From contig JAHEZQ010000006.1 in assembly GCA_023250955.1 (NCBI GenBank), forward strand, positions 62,001 to 126,000: DNA of 64,000 nucleotides, written 5' to 3'. Below, piece after piece: positions 45,442 to 55,400 of this stretch. The DNA is from Melioribacter sp. GTDB lineage: Bacteria; Bacteroidota; Ignavibacteria; Ignavibacteriales; Melioribacteraceae. Position 1 is the stretch's first letter. Every line of letters begins with the position of its first letter. The translations under genes and the position numbers were made by a program. Under the pieces are notes generated by a model. The model ran no database searches. It was not told the DNA's origin and saw only the letters and a list, made by a program, of their open reading frames with translations.

Positions 45442-46644
45442 TTACGAATTTTCTGTTTGTAATAATTTATTTTTAATCGTTTTTGAGTCTGCGAGTTTTA
45501 TAATGGGTTTCATACCAAATAATAATCTCGTTACATTCAACCGTTTAATTAAAAATTCGTAAATAAATAAACTTATACCGAACGTAACGAAAACCAATAA
45601 AACAAATTTCGGCAGAACCCCCCAATCCAATTGAATTATATAGTAAGCGAAAATTAATTCAACACTTTGGTGTAAAATGTACAATGGATAAACCGATTCA
45701 TTCGCGTAAGAAAGAACTTTACTCGGTTTATTCAAAAGTATTCTTCCATAACCAAGTATTGCAAAGAGTAATGAAGGAATCATCAACATTTTGAAAATAC
45801 CATAAACATAAATAAACCAACCAGCATCTTCATTAACAACTTCGAATGTTGGACCCCAAACGAAAGCAGCTAAGATAAAAGTAGGAATCAGAGCTTGCAG
45901 AAGCGATTGTTTTCTTTTTGCAACTAATACATCCCAAAATCCATTGATTGAAGAAATACCAAAACCTACAATAAATAATGTAAATGAAACACTATGTAAA
46001 TACCAATCATCAATTAGTCCATGTGTTTCGGGAAATTTCTGACTAAGTGTGTAATAATAAATCAGTAATGGAACTATGAGTGAATAAATTGAATTAGGAT
46101 GTTTTTTAAGAAACGATCCTATTTTATTTCTAAAATTAAGTGATTTTTCATTGTGCAAATATTTGAAGAGCGGATAAGCCACTAATGAATAGATAAATAT
46201 ATAAAGTACGTACCAGAGGTGATGCCAGCTTAAACTTCCGCCCATTGGATAGGGAACAAAATTGAAAACTGTTTTCCAGAATTCCCAATAATTCGCGAAA
46301 TGAAATCCATGGAATAATCTATCGTAATAAATTTGCGGCGGGACAATAATTAACATCCCGAATATGAGAGGAATCAAAAGTCGTCTGCTTCGCTCTGCAA
46401 AAAATGATTTTCCTATACGTGTGCCCATAGAATGGTAAAGAACAATTCCGGAAATCATAAACAATAAAGGCAGGCGCCATTGATGCAAAAATCCCATCCA
46501 AGTTTCAAACCATTCAACAGTTTGAGAATTCTTTAAATGAAATTCCCAAGGGACGAAAACCATTCCTACATGAAAAAATATTAGAATATAGAATGCTATT
46601 ACTCTCAGCCAATCTATATCGTGACGTCTTTCTTTTGTTTCCAT
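45442..46644 (-). CDS. Acyltransferase family 3 membrane protein
   Basis: About ten membrane helices in 400 residues; starts with RRHDIDWLRVIAFYILIFFHVG, the classic first helix with the catalytic-type His of acyltransferase 3 / OpgC proteins, and RSRRLLIPLIFGML with its Arg pair follows. Such enzymes move acyl groups onto surface glycans or lipids; the substrate here is unknown. Upstream spacer of 233 bp faces the LytS-like gene divergently. Confidence 0.88.
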   Translation of the reverse strand: METKERRHDIDWLRVIAFYILIFFHVGMVFVPWEFHLKNSQTVEWFETWMGFLHQWRLPLLFMISGIVLYHSMGTRIGKSFFAERSRRLLIPLIFGMLIIVPPQIYYDRLFHGFHFANYWEFWKTVFNFVPYPMGGSLSWHHLWYVLYIFIYSLVAYPLFKYLHNEKSLNFRNKIGSFLKKHPNSIYSLIVPLLIYYYTLSQKFPETHGLIDDWYLHSVSFTLFIVGFGISSINGFWDVLVAKRKQSLLQALIPTFILAAFVWGPTFEVVNEDAGWFIYVYGIFKMLMIPSLLFAILGYGRILLNKPSKVLSYANESVYPLYILHQSVELIFAYYIIQLDWGVLPKFVLLVFVTFGISLFIYEFLIKRLNVTRLLFGMKPIIKLADSKTIKNKLLQTENS

Positions 46645-46716
46645 TGTAACTCCTGTTGTTTGGTAATTGTGACGTGAAAAATATTGTATCGGTTTTATTT
46701 TTAGAGGTGATTTGTC

Positions 46717-46812
46717 ATGAGCGGAGATTTAATGTACATAAGCGGGATAAACTCCAATGTAATTTCGGACACGTTGGAATCGAATGAATGGAACCTTAAA
46801 CTAATTTTGTGA
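46717..46812 (+). other. Possible 31-codon small ORF or leader
   Basis: ATG at 46717 is preceded at 7-8 bp by AGAGGTGA, a better ribosome site than that of any neighbouring gene, and the frame runs 31 codons (starting MSGDLMYISG) to a TGA. It lies in the divergent spacer upstream of the LytS-like gene on the same strand. No hydrophobic segment. It may be a small protein, a leader peptide or chance. Confidence 0.25.
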
Positions 46813-46877
46813 TTTCATAGTAACTTCTTTGAAGTTTGTTTCCCTTTAATGCCCGTGTAAATCCCTTTTATACCATA

Positions 46878-48086
46878 ATGAATGAGAATGATTATTCTAT
46901 TTACAATATTAGATTAAAGAATTTCATAAATTATTTATGCAATAAAATGACGCCGTATAAAATGCTTAAAGACAAAACAAAGAAGAGAATTAAATTCTCT
47001 CTCATAATGTTTGGTGTTGCAACTGTTATAGGTTTGATGAGCTTTGCAATTGTGGTTACAACGGAATTAGCTGAAAATTTTACCAATCTAACTTCTAAGG
47101 ATTTAGCAAAGATTATTTATCCTTTAGTTGATGAGTTAACCGGAGCGTACACATTTGTATTACTTATACCATTGTTGCTTATATTTTTTAAGAAGGTACC
47201 ACTAACAAAAGATAATTGGATTAACAAACTTCCACTCTATTTAATAGCTTCGCTTATTATTGGTTTAACTCACACTTCAATGATGTTCATCTCCCGCTCT
47301 ATAATATACCATGTTCTTAATTGGGGAAACTATGACTACGGCTACATCCCTTTTAGACTTGTTATGGAATATTTAAAACAGTTCGTCATATTCTGGGGAG
47401 TGTTTACTGTTTATGCTTTGATAAAAACATTCCAAGAAAAAGAGGCACATAAAATCAAGACGGCACAACTTGAAGAACAGCTTACAAAAGCAAGACTTGA
47501 AACATTAAAGATGCAGCTCAATCCACATTTTCTTTTCAATACATTGAATATGATTTCATCCACAATGTACGAGGACACACAAGCCGCCGATAAAATGATT
47601 GCAAACTTAAGCGATCTTCTCAGAATCACTTTAAAAAGTTCTTCGAAAGGTGAAAACACACTTGCAAAAGAGATTGACATTCTTAATCTCTACATTGAAA
47701 TAATGAAAGCGCGTTTTAAGGACAAGCTTGTGATTGACTTAAAAATAGATGAAGAAACAATTGAAGCACTTGTTCCCAATTTTATATTTCAGCCGCTTGT
47801 GGAAAATTCCATTAAGTATGGGATGGAAAATTTGACAAGTACTAAAATCGAAATTTCAGCTAAAAAGTTTTCCGATAAGTTAATCATAAAAATAAAAGAT
47901 AACGGTCCGGGAATTCAGAAAGATTCTGCTGCTGTTTTAAATAGTGGAGTAGGATTATCAAACACATTTGAACGTTTAGAAAAATTATATAGTAATAATT
48001 TTGAATTTAATTGGGAAAATTTAAGTGGGGGAGGACTTCTGCTGACACTAGAGATTCCATTCAAAGAAGAGGAAGAACAAAATTGA
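46878..48086 (+). CDS. LytS/YehU-type sensor histidine kinase
   Basis: About four to five membrane helices (roughly 35-55, 80-100, 115-140, 160-185), a short coiled coil (EEQLTKARLETLKMQ), then the His_kinase domain with phosphoacceptor His in LNPHFLFNTLN (about 216) and the HATPase part (NSIKYGM, DNGPGI, GVGLSNTFERL). The open frame begins with TTG at 46836; I prefer the ATG at 46878, and a third choice is the ATG at 46947 just before the first helix. It overlaps the LytTR regulator by 4 bp, so they form a two-component pair. Confidence 0.88.
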   Translation: MNENDYSIYNIRLKNFINYLCNKMTPYKMLKDKTKKRIKFSLIMFGVATVIGLMSFAIVVTTELAENFTNLTSKDLAKIIYPLVDELTGAYTFVLLIPLLLIFFKKVPLTKDNWINKLPLYLIASLIIGLTHTSMMFISRSIIYHVLNWGNYDYGYIPFRLVMEYLKQFVIFWGVFTVYALIKTFQEKEAHKIKTAQLEEQLTKARLETLKMQLNPHFLFNTLNMISSTMYEDTQAADKMIANLSDLLRITLKSSSKGENTLAKEIDILNLYIEIMKARFKDKLVIDLKIDEETIEALVPNFIFQPLVENSIKYGMENLTSTKIEISAKKFSDKLIIKIKDNGPGIQKDSAAVLNSGVGLSNTFERLEKLYSNNFEFNWENLSGGGLLLTLEIPFKEEEEQN

Positions 48087-48838
48087 AAGTATTAGTTGTT
48101 GACGATGAACAGCCGGCACGAAAAAAGATTATTTCATTTTTAAAAGATGAGAGTGAGATAGAACAAATTCTAGAAGCCGGAAACGGAATCGAGGCAATTA
48201 AAAAAATAAAAACTGAAAACCCCGATATAGTCTTTCTAGATATACAAATGCCGGGGATAAACGGTTTTGGTGTAATTGAAGAAATAGGTGCCGAAAATAT
48301 GCCTCCAGTAGTTTTTGTTACGGCATACGATCAATATGCAATCAACGCATTTGATGTGAACGCTGTGGATTATTTGTTAAAACCATTCGACAAGGAGCGC
48401 TTTTCAAAATCTTTTAACCGTGTCACCGAAGAAATTAAATTCAAGAATGAGAAAACAAATGATATAAAACTGATTCTGGATGAAGTGAAAAAAGAAAAGA
48501 AATTTTTAGAACGATTTTTAATAAGCGTAGGATGTAAATATTTTTTTGTTGCCGCAAGTGAGATAATATTTATTTCATCCGCAGAAAAATATGTAGAGTT
48601 GCATACAGCGAAAGGAAAATATCTTTTAAGAGATACGATGAACAATGTTGAAGAATCGCTAGATCCGGAAAAATATGCCCGCATTCACCGTTCTTTTATT
48701 GTTAATGTGGAACAGATTCAGGAAATGCAGCCATGGTCTCATGGCGATTATGTTGTGATTTTAAAGAATGGTGAAAAATTAAATATGAGCAGAAGATACA
48801 AAGAGAATCTTTTCTCTAAAACGGATCCATCAGATTAA
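48083..48838 (+). CDS. LytTR-family response regulator
   Basis: Receiver (1-115) with phosphoacceptor Asp 53 (FLDIQMPG), VVDDE at the start and LLKPFD; then LytTR DNA-binding domain (about 150-245, with IIFISSAEKYVELHT and RIHRSFIVNVEQI). Start is a TTG in TTGA overlapping the kinase stop, with GAGGAAG upstream; the frame is open from 48011, but the receiver begins exactly at this TTG. Partner of the kinase just upstream. Confidence 0.93.
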   Translation: MKVLVVDDEQPARKKIISFLKDESEIEQILEAGNGIEAIKKIKTENPDIVFLDIQMPGINGFGVIEEIGAENMPPVVFVTAYDQYAINAFDVNAVDYLLKPFDKERFSKSFNRVTEEIKFKNEKTNDIKLILDEVKKEKKFLERFLISVGCKYFFVAASEIIFISSAEKYVELHTAKGKYLLRDTMNNVEESLDPEKYARIHRSFIVNVEQIQEMQPWSHGDYVVILKNGEKLNMSRRYKENLFSKTDPSD

Positions 48839-48841
48839 GAC

Positions 48842-49714
48842 TTACCCTTCCGGTTCAGTGTGAACCATTACTTTTACATTTTTTATTTTCTTATTGATCG
48901 CTTCTTCAACTTTGTGTGATATTGCATGCGCTTGGTCTATCGTCATTTTTTTATCTACATGAATGTTAAGATCAACAAATTTGTACGGACCGGATTCGCG
49001 AACTTTTATATCATGAAATTGTTTTACTTCCAATATATTTTTCACAATATCTTCCACCATTTCATGTAATCCTTTTGGTGCACTATCAATTAGAGCATCA
49101 AAAGATCTTTTACCCAATCTATAACTTACCGTTAGAACAATCATAGCTACAATTAATGCAGCAATCGGATCCGCGTACTGAAAATTAAAAGTAACTCCAA
49201 TCAATCCGATTAAAACTACTGCAGAACTCCAAATATCTGTTGAGAAATGTAGTGCGTCTGCTTCAAGAGCCTGGCTATCATGCTTTTTTGCAACTTTATA
49301 TAAAGCACGTGATCGGGAAAAATCAATTATGATTGATGTTATAATAACTACAAAACTCCAAACAGTTACTTCGATGTGAACTTCTTGTGTGATCAATCTT
49401 CTTATAGCCTCGTAAATAATCCATGCGCAAGTTATAACAAGCAGTAATGTTTCAACTAATGCGGAATAGTTTTCAATTTTACCGTGACCGTAATTATGTC
49501 CTTCGTCTGGCGGAACATCGGCAAACTTAACGGCAAAAAAAGTAATTATGGCAGCAACCAGATCCAACGCAGAATGGAGCGCTTCGGAAAGAATTCCCAA
49601 GCTTCCTGTAAGAATTCCAATCACAAGCTTAAACCCGGTTAAAAAAATTGCAGCTACAACCGAAGTTAAAGCTATAGATTTTTTTTCTTTAGTTGCTAAA
49701 CTAGAATTACTCAT
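48842..49714 (-). CDS. Cation diffusion facilitator (FieF/CDF family)
   Basis: Proton-coupled efflux of divalent metals. Six membrane helices and a cytoplasmic C-terminal domain (about 205-290, HDIKVRESGPYKFVDLNIHVD). Metal-site motifs LHSALDL in helix 2 and DALHFSTDIWSS in helix 5 (His/Asp pattern, FieF-like). HNYGHGKIENYSAL between helices 2 and 3 is family-typical. Metal not determined; Zn, Fe or Mn possible. Ends 3 bp from the convergent LytTR gene. Confidence 0.92.
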   Translation of the reverse strand: MSNSSLATKEKKSIALTSVVAAIFLTGFKLVIGILTGSLGILSEALHSALDLVAAIITFFAVKFADVPPDEGHNYGHGKIENYSALVETLLLVITCAWIIYEAIRRLITQEVHIEVTVWSFVVIITSIIIDFSRSRALYKVAKKHDSQALEADALHFSTDIWSSAVVLIGLIGVTFNFQYADPIAALIVAMIVLTVSYRLGKRSFDALIDSAPKGLHEMVEDIVKNILEVKQFHDIKVRESGPYKFVDLNIHVDKKMTIDQAHAISHKVEEAINKKIKNVKVMVHTEPEG

Positions 49715-49767
49715 TTAAGAAGTAATATTGTTTTAGATAGAAGTTAACTTAATAATTCTCAATCAAA

Positions 49768-50100
49768 CTAATTTACTTTCTCAATTACAACTGCGGTACC
49801 GTAACATAAAACTTCCGTAACTCCGCCCATTACTTCTGTAGCATCATATCTAACACCGAGTAATGCATTAGCACCAATCGCTTGTCCGTGTTGAACCATT
49901 AATTCAAATGCATCCGAGCGAGTTTTCTCGCAAAGTTCTGTAAAGAGTGTAATGTTTCCGCCAAAGATTGTCTGCAATCCGGCTCCGATTGTTCCAATTA
50001 CAGAACGTGAGCGAACTACAATTCCTTTTACTACACCAAGATTTTTTACAACTTTGTAACCGTCAATGGTAAATGTGGTTGTAATCAGTGAATGATCCAT
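49768..50100 (-). CDS. YbjQ/UPF0145 family protein
   Basis: 110 residues, with the family features GIVVRSRSVIGTIGAGLQTIFGG and AIGANALLGVRYD; forms pentamers in characterised structures, with unknown role. 10 bp downstream of the DUF72 gene on the same strand. Confidence 0.9.
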   Translation of the reverse strand: MDHSLITTTFTIDGYKVVKNLGVVKGIVVRSRSVIGTIGAGLQTIFGGNITLFTELCEKTRSDAFELMVQHGQAIGANALLGVRYDATEVMGGVTEVLCYGTAVVIEKVN

Positions 50101-50110
50101 ATTAACTCCT

Positions 50111-50974
50111 TTAATTATGTTTAATTAAATTTCTAATTTTTTGAATCGTCAACGGCGCAGAACCTTCAAAGTGGTTATTAACATTTAAGTAAACATTAAT
50201 ATCTCTCTCAAGTAATTGCAAAACCATAGAACAAATTTTTTCCAATTCATCATCTTTGGGATCAACAATTTTATTCCACTCACCGCCAGTTCGTGTTTCA
50301 ATTCCCTGTTTGTCCGGTCCGTGTAATCTTATCACTGTAAAATCTTTAATGTAATCCTTGTAACGATTATAGATTTCATAAACCGGCGGCATATCATATC
50401 CTTGCATAAATACATGTCCAATTTTGTTATCTCTAAGAAATTGAAAGTAAGTTTCATTAATATAATTCTGATTACGGGTTTCTATTGCAAACATTAATCT
50501 TTCTGGTAATTTGCTGGCAAATTCTCTAAAGAGTCCTTGAAATTCAAACTGAGATTTCATCTTTTCTTTATTGAGGTATTCAAACTGAAACATGAGCGGA
50601 CCAAGATTTTTATGCAGTGGTTTTATCGAATGTAAAAATTCTTTAAGTAAATCCATCGAAAGGAAATGAGGATTAAGAACCGGCTGATGGTCTACATCCG
50701 ATTTATTCAAATGTGTAAGAGTTATCGTGTTCGGAAGTTTTATAGAAAATTTAAACTGCGGTGTGACAGATTCCTTGTAGTTTTTTGCTACATAACTCTG
50801 GGGTAAAATAATATTATTTATTCCGTAAAGAGAAAAAAACCATTGTGGTATTTCTACAGAATTAAAAAATGCCGAATATTCTTTTAGATAATTTATTTCA
50901 GGATTATCCGAATATAACAATCCTTTCCATGATTCATATTTCCATCCGCAAGTTCCGATTCGTAATTCAGCCAT
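50111..50974 (-). CDS. DUF72 family protein
   Basis: TIM-barrel-like protein of 287 residues. Starts IGTCGWKYESWKGLLY, the usual DUF72 start (IGTSGW.Y..W), then NSVEIPQWFF, SIKLPNTITLTH and AIETRNQNY. Function of the family is not known; a link to nucleic-acid repair or sugar chemistry has been guessed from the fold. It lies 6 bp from the CorA-like gene upstream and is likely co-transcribed. Confidence 0.9.
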   Translation of the reverse strand: MAELRIGTCGWKYESWKGLLYSDNPEINYLKEYSAFFNSVEIPQWFFSLYGINNIILPQSYVAKNYKESVTPQFKFSIKLPNTITLTHLNKSDVDHQPVLNPHFLSMDLLKEFLHSIKPLHKNLGPLMFQFEYLNKEKMKSQFEFQGLFREFASKLPERLMFAIETRNQNYINETYFQFLRDNKIGHVFMQGYDMPPVYEIYNRYKDYIKDFTVIRLHGPDKQGIETRTGGEWNKIVDPKDDELEKICSMVLQLLERDINVYLNVNNHFEGSAPLTIQKIRNLIKHN

Positions 50975-50980
50975 TTACAA

Positions 50981-51895
50981 TTACCATCTTTTCCATTTCC
51001 AAAAAACAAAAAAACATGCAACTGAAATAAATGCGAGACTCATAATTATAATAAATGCAAGAGGATGTTTTTGAAACGGGATTTCAACATTCATGGAAAA
51101 CGCACTTACTACAAAAGTGGGCACCATTATCATTATCGTTATTATGTTAAGAGTTTTCATCAACACGTTAAGATTATTGCTGATGATAGAAGCCTTCGCA
51201 TCCATTAAACTTGCAAGAATATTAGAATATATTTCTGCCTGCTTATAACATTGGTTATTTTCGATCAAGATATCATCAAGGAGTTCAATCTCATCCACGG
51301 TTAAATTTAATTTTGTACCGTTAAGTTTTATTTTTTCAAGCAAAGCTCCGTTAGAGTTGATTGCGTTTTGAAAAAACACTAAACTTTTTCCAAGTGTAAA
51401 TTGATTAAGTAAATATCTATTCTCCATTGCTGTAGAAATTTTCCTTTCTATTTCATCCGAAAGCATATTAATAACTTTTAAGTGTTCGATAAAATGCATT
51501 ATAGAAGTGAAAATCAGTTTTAAGGTAATATCATTTAGTGAATAAACTTTGTTGAAATGTTTACCCGAAAAAAGAGGTATCTCATCATTAGCGATTACCA
51601 CTAATTTATCTTTAAACAAAAATGCACCAAGAGAGTTAACGCGGAAAAGGAGCGGCTCTTTGGCTGAATAGTTCTTGGGAATTTTGAAAATCATAGCCAG
51701 ATGATCGGGTTCAAATTCTATACGCGATAATTCATCGGCATCTAAAGATGAGTTGAGTGTGTGTTCATCAAGTTTGTATTCTTCAACAAGAATTTTTTTT
51801 TCGGCTTCATCAGGATTATTATAAATTTTTATGCTGCCAACACCATTTTCATCATGAACAATTTTGTTTTCTACTATCTTATAAGTTTTGAGCAT
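50981..51895 (-). CDS. CorA-like divalent metal transporter, SMN variant
   Basis: CorA layout: N-terminal cytoplasmic alpha/beta domain (about 1-150), long helices (about 155-240) and two C-terminal membrane helices (about 242-265 and 275-298), ending in the basic WKWKRW. The selectivity signature at the end of the first helix, normally GMN, reads SMN (AFSMNVEIPF), so the Gly is lost. The start is the ATG at 51895 with GGGAGG 5 bp upstream; a GTG at 51901 lies inside that ribosome site. Mg transport is expected for the family; whether this variant conducts Mg is open. Confidence 0.85.
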   Translation of the reverse strand: MLKTYKIVENKIVHDENGVGSIKIYNNPDEAEKKILVEEYKLDEHTLNSSLDADELSRIEFEPDHLAMIFKIPKNYSAKEPLLFRVNSLGAFLFKDKLVVIANDEIPLFSGKHFNKVYSLNDITLKLIFTSIMHFIEHLKVINMLSDEIERKISTAMENRYLLNQFTLGKSLVFFQNAINSNGALLEKIKLNGTKLNLTVDEIELLDDILIENNQCYKQAEIYSNILASLMDAKASIISNNLNVLMKTLNIITIMIMVPTFVVSAFSMNVEIPFQKHPLAFIIIMSLAFISVACFFVFWKWKRW

Positions 51896-52016
51896 GGGCA
51901 CCTCCCGATTTTAGAAAGTGGTTACGAAGCGAGAAATATTTATTTAAAATTAATACACGGATTTCGGCATTGCTAGAATTAAATTCTAATCACTCTTCCT
52001 TACAAAGTTATCATGT

Positions 52017-52442
52017 TTAATCACTTATAGCCCACTTTTTAATAATATTTATCTGTATAAGTTCTAATTTTGCACTCGGATGCATAATTGTATAAAAAGA
52101 TGGGGGCATTTCATCTTTATTGATTTGTTCCAAAATCTCTTTCTTAAGTTTGTTTCGGTTATCAGAATATAATTTTTCCCATTCTGAAAAATTTAAATCC
52201 TTTCTTCCGTCCATTACATCTTTTACAATCAACCATGAGATCGGTGCTATTTTACTATACCAGGGCCAAACAGTTTCGTTCGAATGACAATCATAACATG
52301 AGCTTTTAAAAATATTCTTTACTTCCGTTGGCGCATTTATATCTGCCGTTACCGGTGGATTTGCACGTTCTACCTCAATGAACTGAATTCCAATGAACGC
52401 GATAATCAATAAAAGAAAAATAATTCTTTTCACTCTTTTCAT
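52017..52442 (-). CDS. Haem-binding domain protein (CxxCH)
   Basis: N-terminal membrane anchor or signal (RIIFLLLIIAFIGIQFIEV), then a domain with one covalent-haem motif CYDCH (about 50) and a late DEMPP segment with Met, the usual layout of the periplasmic Haem_bd domain. Its presence agrees with cytochrome c maturation by CcmAB here. 141 residues. It lies 57 bp downstream of mfd's end only by position: mfd is on the same strand further upstream of the window's right side, so this gene follows mfd by 57 bp and may share its transcript. Confidence 0.88.
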   Translation of the reverse strand: MKRVKRIIFLLLIIAFIGIQFIEVERANPPVTADINAPTEVKNIFKSSCYDCHSNETVWPWYSKIAPISWLIVKDVMDGRKDLNFSEWEKLYSDNRNKLKKEILEQINKDEMPPSFYTIMHPSAKLELIQINIIKKWAISD

Positions 52443-52499
52443 TTTAACTCCATTTTATATCGTGATCTTACAATTATCTTTTTAAAAGATAAAAAATAT

Positions 52500-55400
52500 T
52501 TAACTGATCACTGAAATTACTCCAAGAATTTCTTTACAGAATTTGATTAGAAAATTCATTGCCGCTTCGGCAGAGCCGAAATTATTATTCATTTCGAATT
52601 TCATTGTTTCATTTGCCTGTACAAATTTAATATCTTTTGAATAATTCTTGTTGATGAAAGTTAAAAGAGGAATAAATTTGTTCTGATAGAAGTTCCCCTT
52701 ATCTTCTTTAGGCAAAACAATTGTAATCTTATTAAACTGTATTATTACTCTTTCAAACAGCGCGAACGAAGAATAAAATCTTAGAACTGCAGCAAGAATC
52801 AATCTTTCTACATTCGGCGGAATTTTTCCAAACCGGTCTGTCATTTCTTCTTTTATTTCATCGAGTTCTTCAATTTTGATCATAGAAAAAAGAGCCGTGT
52901 AAAAACTAAGCCTGTCTGCTTGATCTGGCATATACGAGTGTGGAATTCCTATCTCGAAAAATGTATCTATTGTTGGCGAAGAACGCTCTTGCTGTCTTGG
53001 CAAATCCTTAAATACTTCTTTGAACTCGTCTTGCTTTAATTCGTCCACAGCCTCATCAAGAAGTTTTATATACATATCGAATCCAATTGTATCAATAAAT
53101 CCGCTTTGTTCAGTTCCAAGTAAATTTCCTGCACCACGGATTTCCAAATCTCGCATTGATAAATTAAATCCTTCACCAAGATCAGTATATTCTTCAATCG
53201 CCTGCAATCTCTTAACTGCTTTTTTTGTAATTGTGTCTAATGACGGAACAAGAAAATATGCGTATGCTTGTCTATCGCTTCTGCCAACTCTACCTCTAAG
53301 TTGATGAAGTTCAGCTAAGCCAAAACGGTCGGCGCGGTTAATTATAATTGTATTAACATTTGGAATATCAAGTCCGCTCTCAATTATTTTTGTGGAGATC
53401 AGCATGTGATATTGTTTGCTCAAGAATTTATGAATCACATTTTCAAGTTCCGATGGTTTCATTTGTCCGTGTGCAACACCGATTTTTATTTCAGGTATAT
53501 ATTTTTGAATGTACGCTGCAATTTTATCAATTGATTGAACACGGTCATGTACAAAATATATTTGTCCGTTACGTTTTACTTCTGTTAAAATCCACTCTCG
53601 CACTTTATGAATATTGAACATTTCAACTTTTGTATAAATAGATTGCCGATTCGGTGGCGGAGTTGCTATAATAGAAAGATCACGTGCACCAAGCAGAGAA
53701 AGATTCAGTGTTCTTGGAATTGGCGTTGCAGTTAAAGTTAGTGTATCAACATTTGCTTTTAATGAACGCAATTTTTCTTTTGCCATAACTCCAAAGCGGT
53801 GTTCTTCATCTATAATAAGAAGTCCGAGTTCCTTAAAAGAAATATCTTTCGAAAGCAGGCGGTGAGTTCCAATTACTAAATCAACCTCACCATTTTCAAG
53901 TTTTTTTGTAATTGTTGTTTGTTCGGATTTGTTTTTAAATCTGGAAAGCGCTTCTACTCTAACCGGAAATTGAGTTAACCGATCCTTAAAAGTATTGAAA
54001 TGCTGTTCGGCCAAGATTGTTGTCGGTACAAGCAAAGCAACTTGTTTGCCATCATTTATTGCTTTGAATGCGGCACGTACAGCAATTTCAGTTTTACCAA
54101 ATCCCACATCGCCACACACAAGGCGGTCCATCGGGTTTTCACTTTCCATATCACGTTTAACTTCTTCGGTAACCTTTGTTTGATCGGGTGTGTCTTCATA
54201 AAAGAATGATGCTTCAAGTTCCTTTTGCCAAATAGAATCGGTACTAAAAGAGAATCCTTGTGCGGATTTTCTTCTTGCATAAAGTGTAATAAGTTCGCGC
54301 GCGGCTTCTTTTATCTTTGCTTTAGCTTTTTTCTTTGTTGATTTCCACTCACCTCCGCCAAGGACTGAAAGTTTAGGCGCAATATTATCTTTAGAAGAAA
54401 ACTTTTTTACCAGAGAGAGATAATTCAGATTAACATAAACAACTCCGCCTTCAGCATACAAAATTTTTATTGATTCTTGCTCTGTTGTTCCGATCTTAAT
54501 CGTTTCTAATCCAACGAATTGCCCTATTCCAAAATTCTCATGAACAACAAAATCTCCTTTTTTGATCGAAGCAAAATCTTTGACGCGGGATTTTTTGTAC
54601 TTAAGTTTTGTAGAAATTTTTGTGCGGTAAGGCTTGTTAAAAATTTCGTAGTCAGTTAGAAGAACAAGATTATCCTGCTTTGCTATAAATCCGCTCTTTA
54701 TTCCAAATACGATTATCTTGATCTTTCCTGCTTCAAACAATTCTGTCAATTCTTTTTTATAATCAGATAGTAATTCAAAGAGACGCTGATTCTGCAGTTC
54801 ATTTTCTACGGCAATAATTATTTGAAAATTTCTGTTTGCATAATCTTTTAAAAAAGCGAACAACAGTTCAAAGTTGGAGTTTATTGCCGCTGCGGGATTT
54901 AGTTGGAGATTAATTCGCTCATCGTGATGACCAATTGCATCTTCAATTATCCATCGTGCATTTTTCTCAAATAGTTTTTCTACCGAATCAAAATTTTCAT
55001 TCCTTCTTTCAGCCTTTTCTTCTTTCCTTTCAACCACTTCTTTCGTTTCATAAAGTTCTTCTTTTAAATCATCATCAATATCTTCTTCGTACTGTTGCGA
55101 AGTTGTATTTGTTTTTTTGTTGAAGAGATTATGCAATTCAAATTCATCGGCAAAAACAAGCGGGTTATTTAAGTAATCAAAAATATCTACGCTTAATTCT
55201 TCTGTGTTTATTGATGCAGCAACAGTTGCAGAAGATAGTTTATCAAGCGAGCGCTGGCTATCAGGATCAAAGTGGCGGATTGATTCTATAAAATCTCCGT
55301 CAAATTCCAATCGTACCGGCTGTTTCTCGCTGTAAGACCAAAAGTCAATTATTGAACCGCGCACTGCAAAATCGCCGGGACCATCAACATATTTATCGCG

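Noticed and set aside
44588-46877. tRNA or ncRNA genes in the larger spacers
   Set aside because: I looked for cloverleaf-like arms and the TTCGA loop motif in the spacers at 44.6, 46.7, 37.1 and 55.9 kb and found none.
53360-53617. Plus-strand frames within mfd
   Set aside because: Antisense shadows without ribosome sites; mfd is complete.
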